7,865 nucleotides of DNA from an uncultured Chlorobiales bacterium (GTDB lineage Bacteria; Bacteroidota; Chlorobiia; Chlorobiales; Thermochlorobacteraceae): positions 1 through 7,865 of the forward strand of contig CALGMC010000059.1 in assembly GCA_937959145.1 (NCBI GenBank). Reading direction: 5' to 3'. Below are positions 1-6,904 of the stretch, piece by piece. The notes below the pieces were generated by a model that was given only the letters and a program-made list of their open reading frames with translations, did no database searches and was not told where the DNA came from. A program made the position numbers and the translations under genes. Each line of letters begins with the position of its first letter. Position 1 is the stretch's first letter.

Positions 1-1305
1 CAATCAGGCAACTACACGGTTTCGTTTAGAGTGGTCGACACAGGCATCGACGGCACGCAACTTTCCGATATGAAAGAAGTGCCAATTACCGTCATTCACG
101 TCAATCGTCCGCCTGTGATGGACACGGTGCAAAGCAAAACAGGCGAAGAGAATACGCCGATAGCCTTCAGCGTCAGCGGCTCTGACCCCGACCGCGAAGA
201 CACAGGCAAACTCACTATCTCTGTTGATGGCTCTCCAAAAGGCGCAACTTTCGACGGCACAACCTTTTCTTGGACGCCTGACTTTGACCAAAACGGCGTC
301 TACAAACTCACCTTCACCATCAAAGACCCTGACGGCTTGAGCGACTCAAAATCAACGACGCTCACGGTTGCCAACACAAACCGTTCACCAAAATTTGAAC
401 CCGTTGCGCCTGTCGAAGGACAAGAAACCAAAAAACTGACCTTCACACTCAAAGCAACAGACCCCGATAAAGAAGATGAAGGCAAACTTACCTTCAAAGC
501 CGGCGAACTGCCACAAGGCGCAACCTTCACGCCGAATACTCAAACCTTCACTTGGACGCCGACCTATGAACAAGCGGGCGAATACCAAGTCGAGTTTACC
601 GTTACCGATAGAGGACTTGCCGGCACAACCTCGCTTCAACCGAATGCCGAAAAAGCACTGAGCGATAAAATCACCGTGCCGATAACCATCAAGCAACTTA
701 ATCGCAAGCCGAAACTCGAAAAAGTCGCCGCACAATCTGCAACCGAAAACGAGCCGTTCACGCTTGAACTCAAAGCCACCGACCCTGACAAAGAAGACGA
801 AGGCAAACTCGTTTTCAGCATCAGCAATTTGCCCGAAGGCGCAACGCTCGAAGGCAATAAACTCACTTGGACGCCAAACTATGAGCAAGCAGGCAAATAC
901 ACGCTCAACGCCAAAGTAACCGATTCAGGCATCGACGGCACGCCGCTTTCCGACGAAACGCAAATCACTATCACGGTTAAAAACGTGAATCGCCCGCCGA
1001 AATTTGCTGACCTTTCCGATGTTTCAAGCATTGCAGGACAATCCATTTCGTTCAATGTCAATGCGACCGATGACGATAAAGAAGACGAAGGCAAATTGAA
1101 ACTCACCGCGTCAAACCTTCCAAAAGGTGCGAAGTTCAAAGGCAACACATTTGAGTGGACTCCAACGACAAAGCAAACAGGCACTTACGATGTAACCTTC
1201 ACGGTTACGGATAAGTCAGGTGCGAAAGAAACAAAGACGGTCAAAATCACGGTGAGCGAACCGCCTACCGCGCCTGCATCGTCAGAAGCACCTTCAAACC
1301 CGTAA
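1..1305 (+). CDS. Secreted/surface protein of tandem Ig/cadherin-like (He_PIG-type) domains, 3' part
   Basis: The frame is open from the first base of the window (it reads Q-S-G-N-Y-T-V), so the true start lies upstream and only the last 434 codons are seen. A methionine inside the frame at base 31 is not a credible start because it falls in the middle of a domain. The visible part holds the end of one domain and four full domains of about 91-107 residues. Each opens with N-R-x-P, carries a D-x-D-x-E-D-x-G-K-L acidic loop, then a (L)P-x-G-A segment, an F/L-x-W-T-P strand, Q-x-G-x-Y and a closing beta-strand. This is the pattern of putative Ig / cadherin-like domains in bacterial extracellular proteins, so a role in adhesion or surface architecture is inferred. 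The acidic loops could bind calcium. The protein ends in a short Pro/Ala/Ser tail (P-T-A-P-A-S-S-E-A-P) with no visible type IX secretion C-terminal domain, LPXTG motif or membrane anchor. Family type is fairly sure; exact function unknown. Confidence 0.9.
   Translation, partial: QSGNYTVSFRVVDTGIDGTQLSDMKEVPITVIHVNRPPVMDTVQSKTGEENTPIAFSVSGSDPDREDTGKLTISVDGSPKGATFDGTTFSWTPDFDQNGVYKLTFTIKDPDGLSDSKSTTLTVANTNRSPKFEPVAPVEGQETKKLTFTLKATDPDKEDEGKLTFKAGELPQGATFTPNTQTFTWTPTYEQAGEYQVEFTVTDRGLAGTTSLQPNAEKALSDKITVPITIKQLNRKPKLEKVAAQSATENEPFTLELKATDPDKEDEGKLVFSISNLPEGATLEGNKLTWTPNYEQAGKYTLNAKVTDSGIDGTPLSDETQITITVKNVNRPPKFADLSDVSSIAGQSISFNVNATDDDKEDEGKLKLTASNLPKGAKFKGNTFEWTPTTKQTGTYDVTFTVTDKSGAKETKTVKITVSEPPTAPASSEAPSNP
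103..1260 (+). repeat. Four tandem Ig/cadherin-like coding repeats
   Basis: Units begin at the N-R-x-P codons at 103, 379, 700 and 988, giving lengths of 92, 107, 96 and about 91 residues. The D-x-D-x-E-D-x-G-K-L loop recurs at 184-213, 460-489, 781-810 and 1069-1098. In the last three the DNA differs mostly at synonymous positions. Units 2 and 3, and the partial unit before 103, end with a longer hairpin of the G-I-D-G-T-x-L-S-D type. Units 1 and 4 lack it. Unit 2 also has about ten extra residues there. Confidence 0.85.
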
Positions 1306-1326
1306 GTCTGTTGCGGTCAACTGATG

Positions 1327-1356
1327 AAGCCGTTATGCAATGCGTAGCGGCTTTTT
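1327..1356 (+). terminator. Intrinsic terminator after the repeat-domain gene
   Basis: An 8-base stem pairs 1327-1334 with 1346-1353 and contains one G-U pair. The loop is 11 bases. The right arm runs into five T (1352-1356), and another T run follows at 1359-1362. It sits 21 bases after the stop at 1305 and fits a rho-independent terminator. It also overlaps any upstream-extended start for the next gene. Confidence 0.75.
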
Positions 1357-1372
1357 CGTTTTTCATTCTTCG

Positions 1373-2218
1373 ATGAATCGCATAGTATTGGTCTTTATCA
1401 TATCGTTGTTCATTTCGCCGTGCGTGGCGCAAACTTGGACGCTTGAGCCTAACCGACCCTTGTTTGTGCCGTTGATTGCCGACGCCAAAGAGCCTCGTGT
1501 TGCGGCTCTCATCAATCGAAATAACAACGAACTTTCGCTCGACATTGGCATATCGCTCGACCTTGTGCAGGTTTCTTTTGAGGAAACGCAAGTTGGATTC
1601 GGCGTCGACTTCGGCACATTTTCGGAACTGCGGCGCGAATGGAATTTCAAGTTCCCGGTCAATGCCGCCGATTACATTTTCGGAATCAACCTGAGTTATC
1701 GCCAGCCACTGACGAAATCGCTTGATTTGACAGGGCGTTTCAGGCTCTCGCATATTTCTGCGCACTTAATTGACGGACGATTTGTAAACGGAACTTGGCT
1801 TGAGGGACTGTTTCCATTCACCTATAGCCGCGAGTTTATTGCGTTCATGGTTGCGCTATCAGGTGAATATGGGCGCGTTTATGTCGGTTATGAATGGTTG
1901 TTCAACACGATTCCACGCGAGATTGCGTCATCGAGTTATCAAGTCGGCGTTGAAGCCTATTACGCAAACTTTCCGTTGCGCGTGCTCACGCCGTTCATCG
2001 CCGTTGATTTTAGGCTTGTGCCGATATGGCGTCAGGCACTCGGACGAACCGAAGGCTATGGCGGCGCAACGAACCTTCAAGCAGGTATAAAGTTCAATCC
2101 GATTGGCAAGCGGGGTTTTCGGGTCGTGTTTAATCATTATGGCGGATTAGACTTTCGTGGAATGTATTTGGGTCGTTATGTATCCGAACAAAGCATCGGT
2201 TTCTTGATTGATTTTTAA
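1373..2218 (+). CDS. DUF1207-like outer-membrane beta-barrel protein
   Basis: The 281-residue product begins with a signal peptide: M-N-R, a hydrophobic core (I-V-L-V-F-I-I-S-L-F-I) and a probable cleavage after C-V-A-Q. The mature start has the P-L-F-x-P-L-I-A-D-A-K-E-P-R segment, which resembles the L-A-D-P-R-E-P motif I associate with DUF1207. Later landmarks are S-H-I-S-A-H-L-I-D and Y-S-R-E-F. Alternating hydrophobic strands and a final phenylalanine (I-G-F-L-I-D-F) suit an outer-membrane beta-barrel. An ATG at 1340 is in frame, but it lies inside the terminator loop and would add residues ahead of a good signal peptide, so 1373 is chosen. No Shine-Dalgarno is visible. The function of the family is not known. 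murA follows after 48 bases. The barrel call is fairly sure; the DUF1207 assignment is from memory of the family motif. Confidence 0.75.
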   Translation: MNRIVLVFIISLFISPCVAQTWTLEPNRPLFVPLIADAKEPRVAALINRNNNELSLDIGISLDLVQVSFEETQVGFGVDFGTFSELRREWNFKFPVNAADYIFGINLSYRQPLTKSLDLTGRFRLSHISAHLIDGRFVNGTWLEGLFPFTYSREFIAFMVALSGEYGRVYVGYEWLFNTIPREIASSSYQVGVEAYYANFPLRVLTPFIAVDFRLVPIWRQALGRTEGYGGATNLQAGIKFNPIGKRGFRVVFNHYGGLDFRGMYLGRYVSEQSIGFLIDF

Positions 2219-2266
2219 CAGCGTAATTTTGAGGGCGTCCATTCGCTCTAACGAACGGCTTTCAAA

Positions 2267-3568
2267 ATGGATAAACTTGTTATCAAAGGAGGACGGCAAC
2301 TTTCAGGAACGGTTGCGGTTTCAGGTTCAAAGAACACGGCGTTGGCGTTAATGGCGGCGTCGCTCTTGCCTGCGTCAGGAAAAACGGTGATTTCGCGTGT
2401 GCCCGACTTGCGCGATGTTCACACGCTTTCAAACTTGCTTCGCATCATCGGCGCACGAGTAGAGTTTGAAAAAAACACGCTGACGATTTCCGCCTCAAAC
2501 ATTTCGCACACCGAAGCCCCATATGAACTTGTCAAACAAATGCGTGCGTCAATTTATGTGTTAGGTCCGTTGCTTGGGCGATTCGGAAAAGCGCGCGTCT
2601 CGCTCCCCGGCGGCTGTGCGTGGGGACCGCGTCCCGTCGATTTGCATCTGAAAGCCATGCAAGCCTTAGGCGCAAGCATAGACATTGAGGACGGCTACGT
2701 GGTGGCAAAAGCCAAACGCAAACGATTGACAGGCGCGAAAATTGACTTTCCAATTTCATCGGTCGGCGCAACGGGCAACGCGCTCATGGCGGCAGTCTTA
2801 GCCAAAGGCACAACCAAAATCAAAAATGCCGCGCTCGAACCTGAAATCACGGCGCTTGCCGATATGCTCATGAAAATGGGCGCGAAAATTTCAGGCATCG
2901 GCACAACCGAACTCGAAATTGAGGGCGTCGAGGAACTTTACGCTGTGCGCGAAACCAACATCTGCGACCGTATCGAAGCTGGCACGCTCCTTTGCGCGGC
3001 GGCAATTACCAAAGGCGATATTACCCTTGTCGATGTCAATCCAAACGACTTCAAAGCCGTTCTGAAAAAATTTCAGCAAGCCGGCTGTGAAATCAAATAC
3101 ACCGAAACTGCCGTCTCACTTAAATCGCCAAAAGCCCTGCGCCCGACGAATGTCGAAGCCAAGCCCTTCCCGAAATTCCCAACCGACATGCAAGCGCAAT
3201 GGACTGCGCTCATGACACAAGCCAACGGCACAAGCAAAATCACCGACCACATCTACGCCGATAGATTCAAGCACGTGCCTGAACTCAATCGATTGGGCGC
3301 AAACATCGAAGTCAAAGGCAATTCGGCTATCGTTAAAGGCGTTCAAAAACTTTCAGGCACGAAGGTGATGTCGACCGACCTGCGCGCCTCGGCAAGTTTA
3401 ATTCTTGGCGGATTGGTGGCAAGCGGAACAACCGAAGTCTTGCGGATTTATCACTTGGATAGAGGCTACGAAAAAATCGAACAAAAACTGCGAGCACTTG
3501 GCGCAAATATCAAACGCGAACAATACGACGAATTTGCTCAACCTAAACTCGAAAAAGAGGAGGCTTAA
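2267..3568 (+). CDS. murA: UDP-N-acetylglucosamine 1-carboxyvinyltransferase
   Basis: MurA transfers enolpyruvate from phosphoenolpyruvate to UDP-N-acetylglucosamine in the cytoplasm, the first committed step of peptidoglycan synthesis and the target of fosfomycin. The 433-residue length is close to the usual 415-435. Catalytic landmarks are intact: K22-N23 in G-S-K-N near the N-terminus, the loop P-G-G-C-A-W-G-P-R with Cys117 (E. coli Cys115), F-P-T-D-M-Q-A-Q with Asp307, D-L-R-A-S-A-S-L with Arg373, and Arg399 in H-L-D-R-G. The loop residue is Cys rather than Asp, so the enzyme is predicted to be fosfomycin-sensitive at this site. The ATG at 2267 gives the expected M-D-K-L-V-I-x-G-G start; there is no Shine-Dalgarno. 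The sequence resembles green sulfur bacterial MurA as I recall it. The C-terminal tail ends in a charged E-K-E-E-A whose codons contain the ribosome binding site of the next gene. Confidence 0.97.
   Translation: MDKLVIKGGRQLSGTVAVSGSKNTALALMAASLLPASGKTVISRVPDLRDVHTLSNLLRIIGARVEFEKNTLTISASNISHTEAPYELVKQMRASIYVLGPLLGRFGKARVSLPGGCAWGPRPVDLHLKAMQALGASIDIEDGYVVAKAKRKRLTGAKIDFPISSVGATGNALMAAVLAKGTTKIKNAALEPEITALADMLMKMGAKISGIGTTELEIEGVEELYAVRETNICDRIEAGTLLCAAAITKGDITLVDVNPNDFKAVLKKFQQAGCEIKYTETAVSLKSPKALRPTNVEAKPFPKFPTDMQAQWTALMTQANGTSKITDHIYADRFKHVPELNRLGANIEVKGNSAIVKGVQKLSGTKVMSTDLRASASLILGGLVASGTTEVLRIYHLDRGYEKIEQKLRALGANIKREQYDEFAQPKLEKEEA
3558..3563 (+). promoter_or_regulatory. Strong Shine-Dalgarno (AGGAGG) for the lipoprotein gene, inside murA
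   Basis: A perfect AGGAGG lies 7 bases before the ATG at 3571, within the last sense codons of murA. The murA stop TAA (3566-3568) falls between it and the start. This layout implies translational coupling. I see no comparable site before the other genes in the window. Confidence 0.8.
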
Positions 3569-3570
3569 CC

Positions 3571-4173
3571 ATGAAAAAACTTTTGTTTGTTCTCATCATC
3601 GCAACTCTTGCCGCGTGCTCAAAAGAAGCCACGACGCTCGAAGGCACGCTCACCTTAGGCACAGGCACAATCAACGACCCGCCCTTAGCCAATCACTCCG
3701 TTCTCTTGATTCCCGACTCACTTGTCGCAAAAAAATTAGAACAATATCGCGAAGGCTATAAGCAAGAAGTCGCAAAATTCAAACAAGCCAATCTTGCCAT
3801 TGGGAATTTGCTCGATAGCCTTCAAACTGAATTCAAGAAAAAAGGCGATAAAAAAATTGAGGCACAGTATAAAGCCGTTGCCGATAGCGGAGCTCAACTC
3901 AAACGCCAACTTGAAGACTATCAAGGTGCGATATTCATCTCCATCGTAAAAGAACTTGCCAAAGAAGCCGCCGCAGATGTCAAGACCGACAATCAAGGCA
4001 AATTCAAGTTCCAAAGTTTAGTTGAGGGCAAATACATTTTGCTCACCGGATACAGTGTGCAAAAGCGAAGTGGCTTGCTCGTGAAGTCGCTCGAACTGAA
4101 GCCCGGAAAAAACACGACCACTGTCAATTACCGCGACGCCGACCCCGTGCTGACTTACATCTTGGAAGATTAA
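3571..4173 (+). CDS. Lipoprotein with a CarboxypepD_reg-like beta domain split by a helical insertion
   Basis: The 200-residue product starts M-K-K-L-L-F-V-L-I-I and has a clean lipobox L-A-A-C with Cys16, so it should be lipidated and held at the membrane facing the periplasm or surface. Residues 22-48 (T-L-E-G-T-L and S-V-L-L-I-P) and 137-187 look like beta-strands. The stretch T-D-N-Q-G-K-F-K-F then V-E-G-K-Y-I-L-L is the hallmark of carboxypeptidase-regulatory-like (transthyretin-fold) domains. Between them, residues about 51-135 are rich in K, E, Q and A and read as long helices or a coiled coil. This suggests one beta-sandwich interrupted by a helical hairpin. The gene starts 2 bases after the murA stop with a perfect Shine-Dalgarno and is followed by a terminator, so it closes the operon. 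Lipoprotein status is firm; the fold is inferred and the function unknown. Confidence 0.85.
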   Translation: MKKLLFVLIIATLAACSKEATTLEGTLTLGTGTINDPPLANHSVLLIPDSLVAKKLEQYREGYKQEVAKFKQANLAIGNLLDSLQTEFKKKGDKKIEAQYKAVADSGAQLKRQLEDYQGAIFISIVKELAKEAAADVKTDNQGKFKFQSLVEGKYILLTGYSVQKRSGLLVKSLELKPGKNTTTVNYRDADPVLTYILED

Positions 4174-4193
4174 AACGATTTTCAATCGCTTTT
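4172..4193. terminator. Weak, possibly bidirectional, hairpin between convergent genes
   Basis: A 5-base stem (4176-4180 with 4184-4188) and 3-base loop is flanked by AAAA on the left (4172-4175) and TTTT on the right (4190-4193). On the - strand it could end the transcript of the gene finishing at 4231. The stem is short and AT-rich, so this is tentative. Confidence 0.35.
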
Positions 4194-4197
4194 GCAG

Positions 4198-4223
4198 AGG
4201 CAGGAGAGACACCTGCCTTTTTT
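4198..4223 (+). terminator. Intrinsic terminator after the murA-lipoprotein unit
   Basis: A perfect 7-base GC-rich stem (4198-4204 with 4212-4218) has a 7-base loop and runs into six T (4218-4223). It lies 24 bases after the lipoprotein stop and points rightward, in the gap between convergent genes. Confidence 0.88.
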
Positions 4224-4230
4224 ATTTGTC

Positions 4231-4575
4231 TTAATTGGTGAAAATGCCCGCCCCGATAAAGGCAAAGAAGAAGAAAAAGTAAAGTATCGAGAAGGCAATC
4301 ACGACAATGACAAGAATTTTCTGAATGAAGAAAAATTTTTGTTGAAGGGTGAGTGCTTGCTCGAGCAGTTGCGGATTAGGCTCGTAGGCGTAGCGTGCGA
4401 GTTCGTCGGCAGAATCTTTCAAGCGCATTCCGCTAATGAGTTGAGGAATGCCAACAATCGCGCCGACGATGGAAAAGCAAATGAGCACGCCTGTAATGAT
4501 GTAATACCAAGCAATGAAGGTCATGTCGCTCGCAAGACGACGGAGGATTTCAGGCGAAGGTGTAGTATTGTTCAT
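4231..4575 (-). CDS. Small two-helix membrane protein (possibly DUF5362-like)
   Basis: The 114-residue product has two strongly hydrophobic segments, at about residues 20-50 and 82-112. They are joined by a polar amphipathic stretch of about 30 residues (M-R-L-K-D-S-A-D-E-L-A and L-E-Q-A-L-T-L-Q-Q-K). The first segment ends in G-A-I-V-G-I-P-Q-L-I-S-G-M-R-L, which resembles the G-I-P-x-x-I-x-G-x-x-L motif I associate with DUF5362 membrane proteins; that assignment is from memory. The second segment contains five consecutive phenylalanines. It starts 39 bases downstream of the fumarylacetoacetase stop on the same strand with no terminator between them, so it probably shares the transcript. No function can be read from the sequence, and the link to the upstream metabolic genes may be accidental. 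Confidence 0.75.
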   Translation of the reverse strand: MNNTTPSPEILRRLASDMTFIAWYYIITGVLICFSIVGAIVGIPQLISGMRLKDSADELARYAYEPNPQLLEQALTLQQKFFFIQKILVIVVIAFSILYFFFFFAFIGAGIFTN

Positions 4576-4614
4576 ACGTGTAACGGTTTTTGGATTAAAT
4601 GAATCGTATCAAAA

Positions 4615-5940
4615 TTACTTTCCAACTCTAAACGGCGGAATGATAATGCCTGTGCATTCGCCGAAGCCAATGCGGCGCACGCCTTCCTTTTCGCAATAGG
4701 CTTTGATGATGATTTCGTCGCCGTCCTCGATGAAACTGCGCTTTTCGCCGGTTGGCAGTTCAATCGGTGATTCGCCGCGCCAAGCACGCTCGAGCAAACA
4801 ACCGGCTTCTTCGCGCGTCTTTCCTGATACCGTGCCGCTTGCGAATAAGTCGCCTGTGTGAAAGTTACAGCCGTTTGAGGCATGGTGCGTCAGCATTTGC
4901 GCGGGCGTCCAATACATATCCTTGAAATTCCCTTTGCTGAGTTGGAAGGGCGGAAGGTTTTGCTTTTGCATTTGATTGGTGCGAATGAGCACCTCGAGCG
5001 TAATGTCCAAACCGCCGTGCTGTGCGTTCTCTGGTGAGTAAAGATGCGGCAGAATTTTTGGCTCGCCTTCACCGCGCACGAAAGCAGGCACGCGGAACGG
5101 CGCAAGGGCTTCGAGTGTAACGACCCAAGGCGAAATGCTCGTCGCAAAATTTTTGGAAAGAAACGGACCAAGCGGCTGATACTCCCAACGCTGAATGTCG
5201 CGCGCCGACCAATCATTCACAATGCACGCGCCCCAAATGTGCGATTCGGCTTGACGAATCGGAATCATCTGTCCAAACCCCGTCGATGTTCCGACAAAAA
5301 ATCCAATCTCGGCTTCGTAATCCAATCGGCGCGAGGGCATATACTTTGGCTCGGCTTTATCATCGGAATTGATTTGACCGTTCGGTCGGCGAATTTTTCT
5401 GCCTGAAATCACAATCGAGGAGGCTCTGCCGTGATAGGCAATCGGAACATATTTGTAGTTCGGCAAGAGCGGATTTTCAGGGCGAAGCATCATGCCAACG
5501 TTTGTGGCGTGATAAATGGACGCATAAAAATCGGTGAAGTCGCCAATGCGCACAGGATTGAGCATCTCGATTTTATTGCGCTCAAACAGGTGATGTTTGA
5601 GTTTTTCTTGAAGGTCTTTGGGCGCATCGCTTCGCAAGGCTTTGGAAAGTGCTTGCCTCAGTTCCGACGACGCCTCATTGCCGAGTGCCATGAGTTGATT
5701 GAGAAATCCCTTGGTGCAAGCCGTTTTGATTTCTGATGAAATGTCCAACAAGTTATTTAACGCGACCGAAGTCAAGTCGAGAACTTTATCGCCGATTGCC
5801 ACGCAGAGGTGCGGCGAAAAATTCTTCGGTGATTTGAACGCGCCAAACGGAAGATTCTGAATGGGAAAATCGGTCTGTGAGTCATTGGCAGAGTCAACCC
5901 ACGATTTGAGGTCGGGATTGTGTGTGTCGTTCTGTTTCAT
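4615..5940 (-). CDS. fahA: Fumarylacetoacetase
   Basis: Fumarylacetoacetase hydrolyses 4-fumarylacetoacetate to fumarate and acetoacetate, the final step of tyrosine/homogentisate catabolism, in the cytoplasm. The 441 residues match the long two-domain form of about 420-440: an N-terminal SH3-like part (F-G-A-F and V-L-D-L) and a catalytic beta-domain. Residues matching the mammalian enzyme are present: Asp137 and His144 in D-F-Y-A-S-I-Y-H (mouse Asp126, His133), Y-H-G-R-A-S-S at 169-175, Glu209 and Glu211 before the F-F-V-G strand, Asp243-Trp244 in N-D-W-S-A-R-D, Gln250, Tyr254, Lys263, Thr267, and Glu384 in L-L-E-R-A-W (mouse Glu364). The metal site and catalytic His/Glu look intact. Its ATG overlaps the stop of the upstream gene (ATGA), so translation is probably coupled. 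The other pathway genes (hpd, hmgA, maiA) are not in the window. Confidence 0.96.
   Translation of the reverse strand: MKQNDTHNPDLKSWVDSANDSQTDFPIQNLPFGAFKSPKNFSPHLCVAIGDKVLDLTSVALNNLLDISSEIKTACTKGFLNQLMALGNEASSELRQALSKALRSDAPKDLQEKLKHHLFERNKIEMLNPVRIGDFTDFYASIYHATNVGMMLRPENPLLPNYKYVPIAYHGRASSIVISGRKIRRPNGQINSDDKAEPKYMPSRRLDYEAEIGFFVGTSTGFGQMIPIRQAESHIWGACIVNDWSARDIQRWEYQPLGPFLSKNFATSISPWVVTLEALAPFRVPAFVRGEGEPKILPHLYSPENAQHGGLDITLEVLIRTNQMQKQNLPPFQLSKGNFKDMYWTPAQMLTHHASNGCNFHTGDLFASGTVSGKTREEAGCLLERAWRGESPIELPTGEKRSFIEDGDEIIIKAYCEKEGVRRIGFGECTGIIIPPFRVGK
5937..5940 (-). promoter_or_regulatory. ATGA stop/start overlap coupling the unknown gene to fahA
   Basis: On the - strand the fahA ATG (5940-5938) shares bases with the TGA stop (5939-5937) of the upstream gene. 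No Shine-Dalgarno is visible before this ATG, which suits re-initiation by terminating ribosomes. Confidence 0.8.
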
Positions 5941-6830
5941 GAATGGAGCAGATGGTGTTTTTTAAGGTCTTCAATCGGTTCTTCAAATGAGCAAGAGCCA
6001 AAAGCAATGGCAAATTGTGCACGAGCACGTTCCAACATAGAAGCGTCCAAAGTATGTGTGCGCCAGCGTGCGTGTGCTTCACTAAAAGAAAATTGCGCAA
6101 GGTCGGTTTCGCTCAACAGGTCGGCAAGGTCGGATTCTGCCATGCCGCTATAAGCAAACGCGCTAGCAAGAAAGACGTTGAGAAATCCGAACATTGTGCC
6201 GCTTGGGCTATCGGGCGCGTAAGTGAGGCGATAAGTAGCACGAATCGGGTGATGCAATCCGGCTGTGGCTTTGAAGGCGAGTTGATGTTTAGCACAAAGA
6301 AAAATGAATCGTGCTAAATCGCTCGGCGAAGGAAATGAATCGGCAACAACGCCGCCCGTTCTCACTTTCGCACGTGCGCTTTTCTGCTTGATGGCTTCAA
6401 GAAGCGGTGCAGGATTGTGAGCAATCGGAATTTCAATAAATGAAACAATCGACGGCGGAAGATTCAGCCGTTCTATTTCTTCAACAGAACTTGCTTTCAA
6501 CTCAATGGCGTCAATGAGCATGGAGCGCGGCGCACGTGAAAACCGAGCATTAAACATGTCAATCGCTTGCAGTTCGCTGTTAATATCGGTTCCAACAAGC
6601 GCGGAAAGATGCCATGTTTGATTGCGTAAGTCAGGCGCAAGTGCATGAACCGCATTTGAAAACTCTTCTAACCGTGAAATCGGGACAATGAACCGTGCAA
6701 GTGCCCAACGGTGCGGGCTTTGAAGGTAATGCGCATAATTGGTAACGGCGTCGGTCATTGAAAGCGAGGCGGGCGGGAACAAACCTGCGTAATCAATGAC
6801 GTGATGTAGAAGTGTTCGTAATGCGTGCAT
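5937..6830 (-). CDS. Uncharacterised conserved protein coupled to fumarylacetoacetase, probable (beta/alpha)-barrel
   Basis: The product has 297 residues from the ATG at 6830. A longer frame reaches a TTG at 6854, but ATG is preferred because the D-Y-A-G-L-F-P-P-A block then sits near the N-terminus (residues 13-21). I do not recognise a named family, though I recall similar hypothetical proteins in other bacteria. Striking blocks are K-V-R-T-G-G (155-160), F-K-A-T-A-G-L-H-H-P (186-195), F-G-F-L-N-V-F (214-220) and F-G-S-C-S-F-E-E-P (277-285) near the end. Hydrophobic strands recur roughly every 25-35 residues (A-R-F-I-V-P, H-L-S-A-L-V, S-M-L-I-D, S-F-I-E-I-P, A-K-V-R-T, L-A-F-K-A-T). They end in charged or Gly-rich turns, as in (beta/alpha)-barrel enzymes. 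There is no signal peptide or membrane segment, so it is cytosolic. The stop overlaps the fahA start by the ATGA arrangement, which points to a role in the same pathway. Enzyme function is inference. Confidence 0.88.
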   Translation of the reverse strand: MHALRTLLHHVIDYAGLFPPASLSMTDAVTNYAHYLQSPHRWALARFIVPISRLEEFSNAVHALAPDLRNQTWHLSALVGTDINSELQAIDMFNARFSRAPRSMLIDAIELKASSVEEIERLNLPPSIVSFIEIPIAHNPAPLLEAIKQKSARAKVRTGGVVADSFPSPSDLARFIFLCAKHQLAFKATAGLHHPIRATYRLTYAPDSPSGTMFGFLNVFLASAFAYSGMAESDLADLLSETDLAQFSFSEAHARWRTHTLDASMLERARAQFAIAFGSCSFEEPIEDLKKHHLLHS

Positions 6831-6904
6831 ACTGCGGTTGATTTGGCGACGCAAACTAATAAAATTCGGCGCAACGCGAAAGAAGTGGGCGAATTGAAGT
6901 AGAA

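Noticed and set aside
385..888. 167-residue open frame on the - strand
   Set aside because: It lies wholly antisense to the Ig-like repeat gene, and its phenylalanine-rich repeats are simply the reverse reading of the coding repeats.
103..1260. Regularly spaced repeats as a CRISPR-like or non-coding array
   Set aside because: The repeats are in frame, vary mostly at synonymous sites and have a period of about 276-321 bases, as expected of protein domains.
1340..1372. Upstream ATG extending the outer-membrane protein by 11 residues
   Set aside because: It sits in the loop of the terminator and would place extra residues before a normal signal peptide starting at 1373.
1265..1765. 166-residue open frame on the - strand
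   Set aside because: It spans a terminator and overlaps the signal-peptide gene antisense; it has no recognisable domain.
4192..4602. 136-residue open frame on the + strand
   Set aside because: It begins inside the terminator and is antisense to the two-helix membrane protein; the composition is highly polar with no family features.
6831..6854. TTG start extending the unknown protein by 8 residues
   Set aside because: TTG is a rarer start, there is no ribosome binding site, and the ATG at 6830 places the conserved N-terminal block at the expected distance.
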